Assembly (NCBI RefSeq): GCF_026041215.1
Contig: NZ_JAPEIQ010000039.1
Location: 399,018 to 463,017, forward strand
Source: Hoyosella sp. YIM 151337
Lineage (GTDB): Bacteria; Actinomycetota; Actinomycetes; Mycobacteriales; Mycobacteriaceae
Reading direction: 5' to 3'
DNA: 64,000 nt
In this document: positions 34,604 through 44,094 of the stretch, one piece after another
Layout: the number at the start of each line of letters is the position of its first letter
Position numbering within the stretch: the first letter of the stretch is position 1
Notes under the pieces: generated by a model
Seen by the model: only the letters and a program-made list of their open reading frames with translations
Database searches by the model: none
What the model was told of the DNA's origin: nothing
Made by a program: the position numbers and the translations under genes

Positions 34604-36919
34604 ATCCGTTATGAAACTCAGACACTTGGGGAGTTCCTCGGCATGCAGGACCCCGAGCCGCTGCGTCGCGCGAGTGCAGGCAACATAGATGTCATTGAGC
34701 CCGCGCGGGGACTCAGCAAGTAACTCTTCCGGTTCGACTAGGAGAACCGAGTCGAACTCCAGGCCCTTGGCCTCCCGCACAACAAGCACGCTGACAGCAT
34801 CGGAATTCAGCTCCGCGAACTGAGCAGCCAGGCGTTCAGACGCGATGACCGCGACGGTTCCCGCATCTTGTTCCCGCAGCCACGCGGTCACCTGCTCGGC
34901 CACCGCTGACGTGAGCTCACCGTGCGGGATCTGGCGCGCCCACGGGATGTGGCCCGATTCCCGGATTGACTTCGGTGGAACAGCATTAGGCGAAATTTGT
35001 TCAAGGACACCGGCCGCCACGGCCATGATTTCTGAGGGCGTCCGGTAGTTGATAGAAAGTTCGGTCAGCTTCCACCGTCGCGCGACGTACGGCTCCAGCG
35101 CCGCATCCCATGACGAAGCACCCGCTGGGCTTCCGGTTTGCGCCGGATCACCGACTACCGTCATCCAGCGGTTAGGAACGCGGCGCATCACCATGCGCCA
35201 GGCCATCTCGGAAAGCTCTTGGGCCTCGTCGATTATTGCGTGACCGTACGTCCACTGGCGGTCCGCGGCCGCGCGTTCCGCAGTCGTCCGGGACTGCCTG
35301 TACTCCTGACGCTCGGCAAGCTGCTCCGCGTCGATAAGGTCATACGCCATCAGGATTTCCGGATCGAGGTCGTCTTCCAGATCCTGCGGCGCGGAACCGG
35401 TCAGTATGTCGAGGGCTTCCTGAGCTTCTTCGATCTTTGCGCGCCAGCGCGCTTGCGCCTGACGGTCGTCGTCGTCGCCGTCGACGCCCAGCAGTTCAGC
35501 TAGCTCGTCGAGTAAGGGTGCATCACCCGGAGTGAACGGCGCAGCCCGGGGACGTACCAGATGTGCGCGCTCCGCATCAGACAGGTCCGGAGCCGCACGG
35601 CTCAGCCGGTCATCCGAGCTAAAAAGCTCACTTAATACATCCTGCGGCGTCAGGTGCGGCCAGAAGGAACCGATCACAGTCCGGAAGGTGGGGTCCTGAC
35701 GCATCTCGTCGCGGACATCAGCGATGTCATCGCGACTGAGTAGCGACTGCCTGTCGATGAGATTCGCGCCTACGATTGCAGCGTACTGGTCAGCGAGACC
35801 TTCGATTGCGGTGGCGAAAAAGATATCGCGCGCCCTGTTATGGGGCCGGCGCGATGAGCGGGCACGCCCCCGCGCTCGGGTAATCAGTTTTCGGTCGATC
35901 GTGAGGGTGTAGGTGTCGAACTCGATTTCGACCGGACTCGATGGCAATTCCTGCCGGTCCCGCACGGCATTCTTCAGGACTGTGACCATGTCAAGGGAGC
36001 CCTTAATCGCGGACGATTCGAGCGAATCGTGGCCGCTAGCTGTGACACCGGGATACAAGTCACCGACCGTGGAGAGAACAACACCGGTCTCACCGAGAGA
36101 CGGCAGAACCTGGCTGATGTATTTCAGGAAGGTGTCGTTAGGCCCGATGATCAGCACACCGCTGCGTTCGAGTTGCTCACGATAGGTGTACAGCAGGAAC
36201 GCCGCCCGGTGCAGCGCGACAGCGGTCTTTCCAGTTCCCGGGCCGCCCTGAACGACGAGCACGCTGCGGTGTTCTGAGCGAATGATCTCGTCTTGCTCCC
36301 GCTGAATGGTGGCGACAATATCCACCATGTGCCCCGTCCGTGCGGCGCTCATCGCGGCAAGCAAGGCGTTTTCGCTGGCCACGCCGCCCTCGTCGCCACG
36401 CGACGTGGTGGCCGAACCGTTGGTGCCGCTGACGTCACTGAGGGCCTCGGGGTCGAGGTACTCGTCATTCAGCGCGGTCACTGTCCGTCCGCGGGTCCGT
36501 ATGTGGCGCCGCCGCGTCACCCCTTCGGGGGATGCGGGCGTGGCGAGGTAAAAGGGGCGTGCCATTGGTGCGCGCCAATCGAGCAGCAGGGGATCGAAGT
36601 CGCTGTCTTCATCCCACATTCCCAGACGGCCAACGTAGCGGGCTTCGCCTTCACCTTCGCCGAGGTCGATGCGCCCAAAGCACAGCCCGTTTTCGGCCGC
36701 AAGGTACTTGGCCAGCTTCGCGGTGTACATCGCGTTGTACGACTCGCGTTCGGACTGTGCTTGCGGAGTCCCGCCGCGTTCGCGCATCACCTCGGCCAGG
36801 TTTCTGCGAGCGTTATCGCGAAGTGCATCCAACCGTCCGTAGAGCATCGTGACGTATTGCTGCTCTCGGTCGATTTCTTGCTGCTCCAACCCAGGCTCCT
36901 TCGGCTGCACGACAGCCAC
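34601..36919 (-). CDS. helD: HelD-type RNA polymerase-associated helicase-like ATPase
   Basis: A 772-residue superfamily 1 ATPase. A long N-terminal coiled coil (about 10-75, EQQEIDREQQYVTMLYGRLDALRD) precedes Walker A VVQGGPGTGKTAVAL (about 225), the motif WTYGHAIIDEAQELSEMAW and the C-terminal helicase motifs VREAKGLEFDSVLLVE and YVACTRATQRLGVL. This order fits class II HelD proteins, which insert into the RNA polymerase channels, release stalled polymerase from DNA, and in HelR forms confer rifampicin tolerance. A GTG at 36919 is the start, without an obvious ribosome site. A general UvrD-like helicase is less likely given the coiled coil. Confidence 0.85.
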   Translation of the reverse strand: MAVVQPKEPGLEQQEIDREQQYVTMLYGRLDALRDNARRNLAEVMRERGGTPQAQSERESYNAMYTAKLAKYLAAENGLCFGRIDLGEGEGEARYVGRLGMWDEDSDFDPLLLDWRAPMARPFYLATPASPEGVTRRRHIRTRGRTVTALNDEYLDPEALSDVSGTNGSATTSRGDEGGVASENALLAAMSAARTGHMVDIVATIQREQDEIIRSEHRSVLVVQGGPGTGKTAVALHRAAFLLYTYREQLERSGVLIIGPNDTFLKYISQVLPSLGETGVVLSTVGDLYPGVTASGHDSLESSAIKGSLDMVTVLKNAVRDRQELPSSPVEIEFDTYTLTIDRKLITRARGRARSSRRPHNRARDIFFATAIEGLADQYAAIVGANLIDRQSLLSRDDIADVRDEMRQDPTFRTVIGSFWPHLTPQDVLSELFSSDDRLSRAAPDLSDAERAHLVRPRAAPFTPGDAPLLDELAELLGVDGDDDDRQAQARWRAKIEEAQEALDILTGSAPQDLEDDLDPEILMAYDLIDAEQLAERQEYRQSRTTAERAAADRQWTYGHAIIDEAQELSEMAWRMVMRRVPNRWMTVVGDPAQTGSPAGASSWDAALEPYVARRWKLTELSINYRTPSEIMAVAAGVLEQISPNAVPPKSIRESGHIPWARQIPHGELTSAVAEQVTAWLREQDAGTVAVIASERLAAQFAELNSDAVSVLVVREAKGLEFDSVLLVEPEELLAESPRGLNDIYVACTRATQRLGVLHAEELPKCLSFITD

Positions 36920-36939
36920 GTCGCGTCACTGAGCCAACC

Positions 36940-36962
36940 ACTCTAGCTCAGAAAGGTGACAG
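36940..36962 (-). promoter_or_regulatory. Damage-type promoter candidate of the HelD gene
   Basis: On the - strand CTGTCACCT, eight bases, TAGAGT keeps the spacing and the TGTCR and TAnnnT cores of the RecA-independent promoter motif, though the last three bases of the upstream box differ. It ends 20 bases before the GTG start. A dyad CTGAGC/GCTCAG (36929-36951) overlaps it. Confidence 0.42.
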
Positions 36963-36991
36963 TGCGTTCGCCGAAGGCGTGCTCCGCGGGT

Positions 36992-37963
36992 TCACCGATG
37001 ATTCACTTGGGCTCGCACGTCAGATGCGGCTTCGCGAGCGCGGTCAGCGGTGAGGTGCGCCAGTTCTGAACCACGATCCGATGCGGTTTTGTACCACTTG
37101 TCGGCGCGGTCAGCCGCGGTGTCGGCGAGTTCCGGTGCCTTGGTTGCGGCGAGGGATGCAAGTTCTGACCCACGGTCAGCTGCCCGGGACGCGAGCTCGG
37201 AACCTCGGTGCGACGCCACCTTGTACCATTTGCCGGCGCGATCGGCTGCCGTTTCGTACAGGTCAGGCGCTTTGTCCGCCGCCGTTTCGTACCACTCCGC
37301 GCCCTTCTTGGAGGCAGATTCGAGCCAGTCCGAGCCACGGTCACTGGCTACATCGAGGAACTCGGAGCCGCGCTCACCCGCTTCACCCGCGAGTTCCTTC
37401 GCTCGTTCGGAAACGGTGTGCAAGCCCTCAGCCAGCTTGTGCCGCGCGCTTTCGCTGGTGGCACCGGCCGAAGCGGACGCCACCGGAATCGCCGCGGTCA
37501 CAGCTGTGGAGGCGCGATCGGCGAACTTGCGGGCCCGCCAGCCCATCGAGGGTTTTCCTTCGGTGTCACCCGCCGCGATGAGCAGGCCACCAAGAAGCGC
37601 GACATTTTTGAGGAAGTGTGAACGTTGTTCCGCGCGCCGGGCGCTGTCGCTCTCGGCCCAGAACGGGTGTTCTACGACAGTGGTGGGAATCAGTGTCGCT
37701 GCCAGCACACCGGAGGCGATGCGCGGCAGCCGCCCGGTTGCGAGCAGCGCTCCTGCGCCGACCTGGACGGCGGCGTTGATGCGCGCGACCGTCGCCGGAT
37801 CGGTGGGCAGCTTTTCGGCAGTTTCGGGCGGTAATGATGCGTGTGCTTGCTCGACGAGCGGCGCTGCCTTGCCGGCTACCTCCTCCGGATTGCGCAGCGT
37901 GGTCACACCGTTGGCAACAAAGATGCCGGCGAGCATTGGGCGTGCGATCCTGCGAAGCAGCAT
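36992..37963 (-). CDS. DoxX-family membrane protein with a tail of 11-residue repeats
   Basis: A 323-residue protein. Residues 1-135 form a four-helix DoxX membrane domain (ARPMLAGIFVANGVTTLRNP and VEHPFW). From residue 186 to 317 the sequence is twelve undecapeptides in unbroken register, such as DRGSELASLAA, DRADKWYKTAS and DKAPDLYETAA. Each starts with a charged pair and ends with small residues, so the tail would be one long amphipathic helix of LEA- or apolipoprotein-like 11/3 periodicity. ATG 37963 has GGAAAGG seven bases upstream. DoxX proteins of mycobacteria join oxidative-stress complexes; the tail's job is unknown. The 163-base gap to the next gene holds only this gene's leader. 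Confidence 0.85.
   Translation of the reverse strand: MLLRRIARPMLAGIFVANGVTTLRNPEEVAGKAAPLVEQAHASLPPETAEKLPTDPATVARINAAVQVGAGALLATGRLPRIASGVLAATLIPTTVVEHPFWAESDSARRAEQRSHFLKNVALLGGLLIAAGDTEGKPSMGWRARKFADRASTAVTAAIPVASASAGATSESARHKLAEGLHTVSERAKELAGEAGERGSEFLDVASDRGSDWLESASKKGAEWYETAADKAPDLYETAADRAGKWYKVASHRGSELASRAADRGSELASLAATKAPELADTAADRADKWYKTASDRGSELAHLTADRAREAASDVRAQVNHR
37013..37408 (-). repeat. Twelve diverged 33-bp tandem repeats coding undecapeptides
   Basis: Each 33-base unit encodes an 11-residue block of the DoxX protein tail. Variation is mostly in the middle positions. Units seven and eight (HRGSELASRAA and DRGSELASLAA) are the closest pair, pointing to recent duplication. Confidence 0.88.
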
Positions 37964-38126
37964 GAGTCAGCCTTTCCACGAACTAGTCCGGACACTCCTA
38001 CTTCCATACCCCGAAACCGGCGTCCTTATCCGTCGCGCCGCGAACCGTTCACGAAAATCTCAGCTAAAGCGGACGGAACGGCACCGATTCTGGACAAAAC
38101 CGGTGGCCTCGCTGGCCGGGCCGCAG

Positions 38127-38804
38127 TCACCATCCTCGCTCGCGCCATTCGGCAAGTTGCGGCCGCTCGGCGCCTAGAGTTGTGTCGGCCCCGTGGCCTG
38201 GGTACACGACAGCGGTGTCGGGGAATCGGTCGAAGAGCCGCTGCGTCACGTCAGTCAAGAGGCTGTCGAAGGCTTCGGGGGACTGTGTCTTACCTACGCC
38301 ACCGGGGAAGAGGCTGTCGCCGGTGAAAAGGTGGGTTGTGTCACCTATGGTGGTCGCGAGAGCTACGGAACCGGGTGTATGGCCGCGGAGATGGATCACT
38401 TCAAAAGTGATGTCGCCAATGGGGAACGTGTCGCCGTTCTCTACCGTTGTTGATGGTGGTACCGGCAGTGCGCCGGCATCGAGAGGGTGTGCCGCAGTCG
38501 GTACGCTGGTGGCTGAGACGACCTCAGCGAGTGCTTGCCAATGGTCAGCGTGTTGATGGGTGGTCAGAATGAGTTCGAGTTGGGGCGCCTGGGCGACGAG
38601 TGCGAGGACCCTCTGAGCTTCGTTCGCGGCGTCGATCAGCAGTGATTTTCCGGTATGTTCGCACGTGACGAGATAAACGTTGTTATCCATTGGGCCCACG
38701 GACATCTTGACTATGCGCGCACCGTTCGTTGTTTTTCGCTGCGCGGGCCCGCCGGGTTCCACGGAGCCTGTGTACTCGTCGACGATCGTGAGAGGTTGTG
38801 CCAT
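38127..38804 (-). CDS. Metallo-beta-lactamase-fold hydrolase
   Basis: A 225-residue hydrolase with the zinc motif HQHADH (about residue 83), a further His in LRGHTPGS, Asp in FTGDSLFPGGVG and His in VYPGHG. This pattern fits glyoxalase II-like and persulfide-dioxygenase-like members. A homologue is recalled beside uvrA in M. tuberculosis (Rv1637c). The ATG at 38804 is the first good start. Divergent from uvrA, with 189 bases between them. Substrate unknown. Confidence 0.88.
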   Translation of the reverse strand: MAQPLTIVDEYTGSVEPGGPAQRKTTNGARIVKMSVGPMDNNVYLVTCEHTGKSLLIDAANEAQRVLALVAQAPQLELILTTHQHADHWQALAEVVSATSVPTAAHPLDAGALPVPPSTTVENGDTFPIGDITFEVIHLRGHTPGSVALATTIGDTTHLFTGDSLFPGGVGKTQSPEAFDSLLTDVTQRLFDRFPDTAVVYPGHGADTTLGAERPQLAEWRERGW

Positions 38805-38883
38805 GCCGTCAACGCTAGCGGTGGCGCTGCCTCAACGCTGGTGTGGTCAGGAAAATTGCTGGTGGCAGATTTGTCAGCAAAAG

Positions 38884-38906
38884 TTGTCAGGGGTTCCGAA
38901 TAGTAT
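38884..38906 (+). promoter_or_regulatory. RecA-independent damage-type promoter of uvrA
   Basis: TTGTCAGGG (38884-38892), exactly eight bases, then TAGTAT (38901-38906) matches tTGTCRgtg-N8-TAnnnT closely. A second TTGTCAG lies 14 bases further upstream (38870-38876). Transcription would begin about 80 bases before the GTG start. Confidence 0.72.
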
Positions 38907-38993
38907 GTCGGCGCGAGCCGGAACTGGCTGCTCCGTGGGAGCCAGCCAGGTGTTTACCAGGCGCACAGGGTGCCGGACAGAGGGGTTGTCACA

Positions 38994-41981
38994 GTGGCGG
39001 ATCGGTTAGTTGTTCGCGGCGCGCGCGAGCACAATCTGCGGGGAATCGATCTTGACCTCCCGCGCGACAGCCTGATTGTCTTCACAGGCCTCTCCGGATC
39101 GGGGAAGTCGAGTCTCGCGTTCGACACCATTTTTGCCGAGGGCCAGCGCCGCTACGTTGAGTCACTGTCCGCGTACGCGCGGCAGTTCCTGGGTCAGATG
39201 GACAAGCCTGACGTCGACTTCATCGAAGGGCTTTCACCCGCGGTCTCGATTGATCAGAAGTCGACGAACCGCAACCCGCGCTCGACCGTCGGCACGATTA
39301 CCGAAGTCTACGATTACCTCCGGCTTCTCTTCGCGCGGGCGGGCACGCCCTACTGCCCGGTTTGTGACGAGAAGATCGCACGCCAGACACCCCAGCAGAT
39401 CGTCGATCAGGTTCTGGCGATGGAGCCTGGTACGCGGTTCCAGGTACTCGCGCCCGTGGTACGCACGCGAAAAGGTGAGTTCGTCGAGCTGTTCTCCCAG
39501 CTCAGTGCTGAGGGCTTCGCGCGCGTGCGAGTCGACGGTGTGGTCTATCCGCTCACGGATCCGCCGACCCTGAAGAAGCAAGAGAAGCACGACATCGAGG
39601 TTGTCGTCGACCGCCTCGTGGTGAAAGAGAGTGCGAAACAGCGCCTCACCGACTCCGTTGAGACTGCGCTGCGGCTCGCCGACGGCATCGTGGTCCTCGA
39701 CTTCGTCGACCGGGACGATGCCGCGCCCGACAGGCAGCGCCGTTTCTCGGAGAAGCTCGCGTGCCCGAACGGCCATGCGCTTGCGATCGACGATCTCGAG
39801 CCGCGGTCGTTCTCGTTCAACTCGCCGTACGGCGCGTGCCCGGAGTGTCATGGTCTCGGTATCCGTAAGGAAGTGGATCCAGAACTCGTGGTGCCGGATC
39901 CGGAACTCTCTCTGGCGGACGGTGCTATCGCGCCGTGGTCGTCGGGACAGTCGGCGGAGTACTTCACCAGGCTCCTCAAGGGCCTTGGCGAGGCGATGGG
40001 CTTCACCTTGGACACTCCCTGGAAGCGGCTGTCGGCAAAAGCGAAAAAGGCTGTCCTCGAGGGCTCCGAGCATCAAGTCCACGTGCGCTACACGAACCGG
40101 TACGGGCGGACGCGCTCGTACTACGCCGAGTTCGAAGGCGTGATGCCATTTCTGCAACGCCGCCTCGACCAGACAGAGTCTGACCAGATGAAGGAGCGGT
40201 ACGAGGGCTTTATGCGGGACATTCCCTGCCCTGCGTGCCGGGGGACGCGCTTGCGGCCGGAGATTTTGTCCGTGCGGATAGCGGGCGGGGATGGCAAGGC
40301 GCGGTCGATTGCAGAAGTGTGCGAACTTTCCATCGCAGCGTGCTCGCAGTATCTTTCTGAACTTCATTTGGGCGCGCGCGAAGCGGCTATCGCGGGGCGG
40401 GTCCTCAAAGAGGTGCAGGCGCGTCTAGGGTTCCTGCTCGATGTGGGGCTCGATTACTTGTCGCTGGACCGCGCGGCCGGCACTTTGTCAGGTGGCGAGG
40501 CCCAGCGTATTCGCCTTGCCACTCAGATCGGGTCAGGCCTCGTGGGGGTGCTGTATGTCCTAGATGAGCCTTCGATCGGTTTGCATCAGCGTGACAATCG
40601 GCGACTCATCGACACGCTCACACGGCTCCGCGACCTCGGGAATACCCTGATCGTTGTTGAGCATGACGAGGACACCATCCGCACGTCGGACTGGGTGGTA
40701 GACATCGGTCCGCGCGCGGGCGAACACGGCGGTGAGGTCGTGCACAGCGGGACTTTCGCGGACCTGCTTGATAACGAGCGATCGCTGACCGGTGCTTACC
40801 TCGCAGGGCGCTTGCATATCGAAACGCCGCTGGTCCGTCGGCCAATCGACCGTAAGCGCTCGCTGACCGTCGTTGGCGCGCGTGAACACAACCTGCGGGG
40901 TATCGAGGTCGAGTTTCCTCTCGGGGCGCTTCTCGCAGTTACCGGCGTCTCCGGCTCAGGTAAATCGACGCTGGTCAACGAGATCCTCGCAAAGGTGCTC
41001 GCCAACAAACTGAACGGTGCACGTAACGTTCCAGGGCGTCACACCCGCGTCAAAGGGGTCGATCATCTCGACAAACTTGTGCAGGTTGACCAATCGCCGA
41101 TCGGCCGCACACCACGCTCCAACCCAGCAACCTACACAGGCGTATTCGACAAGATCCGTACCCTGTTCGCCGCGACCACGGAGGCAAAAGTCCGCGGCTA
41201 CCAGCCGGGACGGTTCAGCTTCAACGTCAAGGGCGGCCGCTGTGAGGCTTGTACCGGTGACGGCACCATCAAAATCGAGATGAACTTTCTGCCGGATGTG
41301 TATGTGCCCTGTGAGGTGTGTCATGGAGCGCGGTACAACCGGGAAACACTCGAGGTGCATTACAAAGGCAAGAACATCGCGGAAGTACTCGATATGTCGA
41401 TCGAGGAGGCCGCGGACTTTTTCGAACCCGTCACCACGATCCACCGGTACCTCAAGACCCTCGTTGAAGTCGGGCTCGGGTATGTCCGTCTGGGTCAGTC
41501 AGCCCCGACACTGTCCGGAGGCGAGGCGCAGCGTGTCAAGCTCGCCGCTGAGTTGCAGAAGCGCTCGACGGGCCGAACCATTTACATTCTCGATGAGCCG
41601 ACTACCGGGTTGCATTTCGAGGACATCCGGAAGCTGCTCAAAGTGATCAACGGACTGGTTGATAAGGGCAATACCGTGATCGTGATTGAGCACAACCTGG
41701 ACGTCATCAAAACGGCGGACTGGATCATCGACATGGGCCCGGAGGGCGGTTCAGGCGGTGGCGTCGTCGTAGCGCAAGGAACTCCGGAGGACATCGCTGG
41801 CGTTCCCGAAAGCCACACCGGCCGCTTCCTCGCCACCGCCCTCGGCTCGGCGGCGAACTTGTCGGCGGGAAAAGCCGGACAGCGGCCCCGCCGGGCCGCA
41901 AACAACGCGGCGGGTAATGGCAACGGCAAAGGGAAGCGCACAGCAACGGGCCCGCGGCCGGCGCCCGCGCCCGTTGCCTGA
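38994..41981 (+). CDS. uvrA: UvrABC system protein A
   Basis: A 995-residue ABC-type ATPase that finds DNA damage in nucleotide excision repair. It has two ATP sites: GLSGSGKSS (32-40) with signature [12 protein letters not shown], and GVSGSGKST with [12 protein letters not shown] and Walker [11 protein letters not shown]. Two Cys4 zinc modules are visible, one in the first half (CPVCDEK and CPECHGLG, plus CPACRGTR) and one at CEACTGDG...CEVCHG. The tail of about 40 residues is Gly/Asn/Lys/Pro-rich and not conserved. The GTG at 38994 is chosen for GAGGGG about eight bases upstream. Confidence 0.97.
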   Translation: MADRLVVRGAREHNLRGIDLDLPRDSLIVFTGLSGSGKSSLAFDTIFAEGQRRYVESLSAYARQFLGQMDKPDVDFIEGLSPAVSIDQKSTNRNPRSTVGTITEVYDYLRLLFARAGTPYCPVCDEKIARQTPQQIVDQVLAMEPGTRFQVLAPVVRTRKGEFVELFSQLSAEGFARVRVDGVVYPLTDPPTLKKQEKHDIEVVVDRLVVKESAKQRLTDSVETALRLADGIVVLDFVDRDDAAPDRQRRFSEKLACPNGHALAIDDLEPRSFSFNSPYGACPECHGLGIRKEVDPELVVPDPELSLADGAIAPWSSGQSAEYFTRLLKGLGEAMGFTLDTPWKRLSAKAKKAVLEGSEHQVHVRYTNRYGRTRSYYAEFEGVMPFLQRRLDQTESDQMKERYEGFMRDIPCPACRGTRLRPEILSVRIAGGDGKARSIAEVCELSIAACSQYLSELHLGAREAAIAGRVLKEVQARLGFLLDVGLDYLSLDRAAGTLSGGEAQRIRLATQIGSGLVGVLYVLDEPSIGLHQRDNRRLIDTLTRLRDLGNTLIVVEHDEDTIRTSDWVVDIGPRAGEHGGEVVHSGTFADLLDNERSLTGAYLAGRLHIETPLVRRPIDRKRSLTVVGAREHNLRGIEVEFPLGALLAVTGVSGSGKSTLVNEILAKVLANKLNGARNVPGRHTRVKGVDHLDKLVQVDQSPIGRTPRSNPATYTGVFDKIRTLFAATTEAKVRGYQPGRFSFNVKGGRCEACTGDGTIKIEMNFLPDVYVPCEVCHGARYNRETLEVHYKGKNIAEVLDMSIEEAADFFEPVTTIHRYLKTLVEVGLGYVRLGQSAPTLSGGEAQRVKLAAELQKRSTGRTIYILDEPTTGLHFEDIRKLLKVINGLVDKGNTVIVIEHNLDVIKTADWIIDMGPEGGSGGGVVVAQGTPEDIAGVPESHTGRFLATALGSAANLSAGKAGQRPRRAANNAAGNGNGKGKRTATGPRPAPAPVA

Positions 41982-41992
41982 ACGCAGGATCG

Positions 41993-42394
41993 TCAGTGCA
42001 CCGGGCCGGTGTACTTCTCGCCAGGCCCTTGCCCCGGCGGGTCAGGATAAGCGGAGCTCTCACGGAACGCGCGCTGCAGCGCCTGCAGTCCGTCTCGCAG
42101 TGGTGCAGCATGCGGTCCGAGATACTCCGCGGACGCGGTAATCAGCCCCGCGAGCGCCGTAATAATTCGGCGGGCTTCGTCGAGATCGAAATGCGGACTA
42201 TCCGCGGGTTGCTCCGCTGAGAGACCCAGCTTTTCCGCACCCGCGCTGAGCAGCATCACGGCTGCACGGGAAATAACCTCGATTGAGGGGATCTCCGCGA
42301 GTTCACGCACCGGAAGCTCGCCCTCGATCTCTCCGGGCTGCATATGGGGTTCGTGAGGTGCTGAGCTGTTGCTCGCGTAGGTTTCATCCGCCAT
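41993..42394 (-). CDS. DUF1844 protein
   Basis: A 133-residue soluble protein. The segment from about 30 to 110 (IEVISRAAVMLLSAGAEKLGL and DLDEARRIITALAGLI) matches the DUF1844 family of small helical proteins found beside infC in many actinobacteria. Function unknown. Its ATG at 42394 is probably leaderless or nearly so: CAGGGT on this strand ends seven bases upstream and overlaps the opposite-facing TACCCT of infC. It ends 11 bases from uvrA, tail-to-tail. Confidence 0.85.
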   Translation of the reverse strand: MADETYASNSSAPHEPHMQPGEIEGELPVRELAEIPSIEVISRAAVMLLSAGAEKLGLSAEQPADSPHFDLDEARRIITALAGLITASAEYLGPHAAPLRDGLQALQRAFRESSAYPDPPGQGPGEKYTGPVH

Positions 42395-42400
42395 AGGTGG

Positions 42401-42406
42401 TACCCT
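42401..42406 (+). promoter_or_regulatory. -10 box of the infC operon
   Basis: TACCCT, six bases after the divergent DUF1844 start codon, would begin the infC transcript near 42413. The same bases read on the other strand as CAGGGT, so one element may serve both genes. Confidence 0.4.
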
Positions 42407-42412
42407 GTCATA

Positions 42413-42668
42413 CGCGACCGCTCCCGATCATCTCGGGGGCATCAAGTGGAGCCCAGCTCCCACCGTGGCACGCAGAGTGTTCACGGTCCGGTCCGCCCGA
42501 GCTTGGCCCGGGTTCCCGCTGTGTGGGGTGGTGAGACAGCATGCGATGTCTCAGCAGTGATCGGTCGGCAAATGGGCCCCGCTCGATACGTACCGTATCG
42601 AGTCAGGGGTTTTCTTTGTTGGGGCAGGGTTCGCTGGTCACGACCGAACCGTTAACTGAGGAGGCCCC
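42413..42668 (+). promoter_or_regulatory. Structured leader of the infC-rpmI-rplT operon
   Basis: About 255 bases without a gene. Four hairpins are visible: CCCGA/TCGGG (42423-42437); TGAGACA/TGTCTCA (42532-42553); CTCGATACG-TAC-CGTATCGAG (42582-42602), followed after seven bases by TTTTCTTT and so attenuator-like; and GGTTCG/CGAACC with inner GGTC/GACC (42628-42650), just before the Shine-Dalgarno. Infc operons elsewhere are autoregulated by L20 or IF3; which mechanism applies here is open. Confidence 0.58.
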
Positions 42669-43274
<606 letters not shown>

Positions 43275-43367
43275 CGAGCAGCGGTTCGTGCCACCGCGCG
43301 CAAACTCCAGACGTGCGGCGCGTTCGCGCGGGATGACCTGCGCAGCCAGACGTCAATAGACATGCGT

Positions 43368-43400
43368 GCCCCCTCGGGGGCTAAGCACAGCACGCTGTGC
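43368..43400 (+). promoter_or_regulatory. Two adjacent hairpins between infC and rpmI
   Basis: GCCCCC-TC-GGGGGC (43368-43381) and GCACAGC-AC-GCTGTGC (43385-43400) sit 30 bases before the rpmI start in a 155-base gap. No U-tract follows. They may mark an RNA-processing or L20-binding site controlling rpmI-rplT. Confidence 0.5.
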
Positions 43401-43429
43401 CAAACGAACGAAGAACGAGGGACAAACTC

Positions 43430-43624
43430 ATGCCGAAGAACAAGACCCACAGCGGTGCTTCGAAGCGATTCAAGGTTTCGGGCACCGGGAAGCTGCTCCG
43501 TCAGCGTGCGAACCGCCGCCACCTTTTTGAGCACAAGTCGAGCCGTCAGACACGCCGCCTCGAGGGCGTTACCACGGTAAGCGACAACGATGCGCCCCGC
43601 ATCAAGCGGATGCTTGGCCTCTGA
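43430..43624 (+). CDS. rpmI: 50S ribosomal protein L35
   Basis: A 64-residue basic protein with the family pattern [20 protein letters not shown] and [16 protein letters not shown], ending IKRMLGL. The ATG at 43430 has GAGGGA about ten bases upstream. Second gene of the infC operon. Confidence 0.96.
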   Translation: MPKNKTHSGASKRFKVSGTGKLLRQRANRRHLFEHKSSRQTRRLEGVTTVSDNDAPRIKRMLGL

Positions 43625-43701
43625 GGCCGGGTACGAACGCTGAAACAGCAATAGACCACATTTGGGTCGAGCCGACCCCAGAGAACTGACAGGACAAACT
43701 A

Positions 43702-44091
43702 GTGGCACGCGTTAAGAGAGCGGTCAACGCTCAGAAGAAGCGCAGGACAATCCTCGAGGGCGCCAAAGGCTACCGCGGACAGCGGTCACGCCTTTACCGC
43801 AAAGCCAAGGAGCAGATGCTCCACTCGATGACATACTCGTACCGGGACCGTCGCGCGCGTAAGGGTGACTTCCGAAAGCTGTGGATCACGCGTATCAACG
43901 CGGCAGCCCGCTCGAACGACATCACCTACAACCGCCTGATCCAGGGCCTGAAGGCCGCTGGTGTCGAGGTGGACCGTAAGAACCTGGCTGAGATTGCTAT
44001 CTCGGATCCTGACGCCTTCACCGCACTCGTCGCGGTCGCGAAGGATGCCCTGCCTGCAGACGTGAATGCGCCGTCCGAGGACGCAGCCTGA
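43702..44091 (+). CDS. rplT: 50S ribosomal protein L20
   Basis: A 129-residue 23S rRNA-binding protein, with the basic N-terminal extension [21 protein letters not shown] and the globular half containing [14 protein letters not shown] and [22 protein letters not shown] start at 43702 is used, 77 bases after rpmI. L20 is the usual repressor of this operon in other bacteria. Confidence 0.97.
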   Translation: MARVKRAVNAQKKRRTILEGAKGYRGQRSRLYRKAKEQMLHSMTYSYRDRRARKGDFRKLWITRINAAARSNDITYNRLIQGLKAAGVEVDRKNLAEIAISDPDAFTALVAVAKDALPADVNAPSEDAA

Positions 44092-44094
44092 CAG

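Noticed and set aside
36920..36991. Rifampicin-associated element upstream of the HelD-type gene
   Set aside because: The 19-bp inverted repeat with a CTTGC-GCAAG core described for rifampicin-resistance genes was not found; only CTGAGC/GCTCAG is present.
37013..37408. Treating the DoxX tail repeats as a mobile or CRISPR-like repeat
   Set aside because: The 33-base units are contiguous, in frame and diverged at silent and middle positions, which fits protein repeats.
37964..38126. SigF/SigB-type promoter (GGGTAT) for the DoxX gene
   Set aside because: GGGTAT occurs on the - strand near 38020 but no GTTT-type -35 lies 15-17 bases upstream.
38805..38993. LexA (SOS) box upstream of uvrA
   Set aside because: No TCGAAC-N4-GTTCGA-type palindrome is present; the RecA-independent motif explains the region better.
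39234..40367. 377-residue open frame on the - strand
   Set aside because: Lies entirely opposite uvrA, whose frame is conserved throughout.
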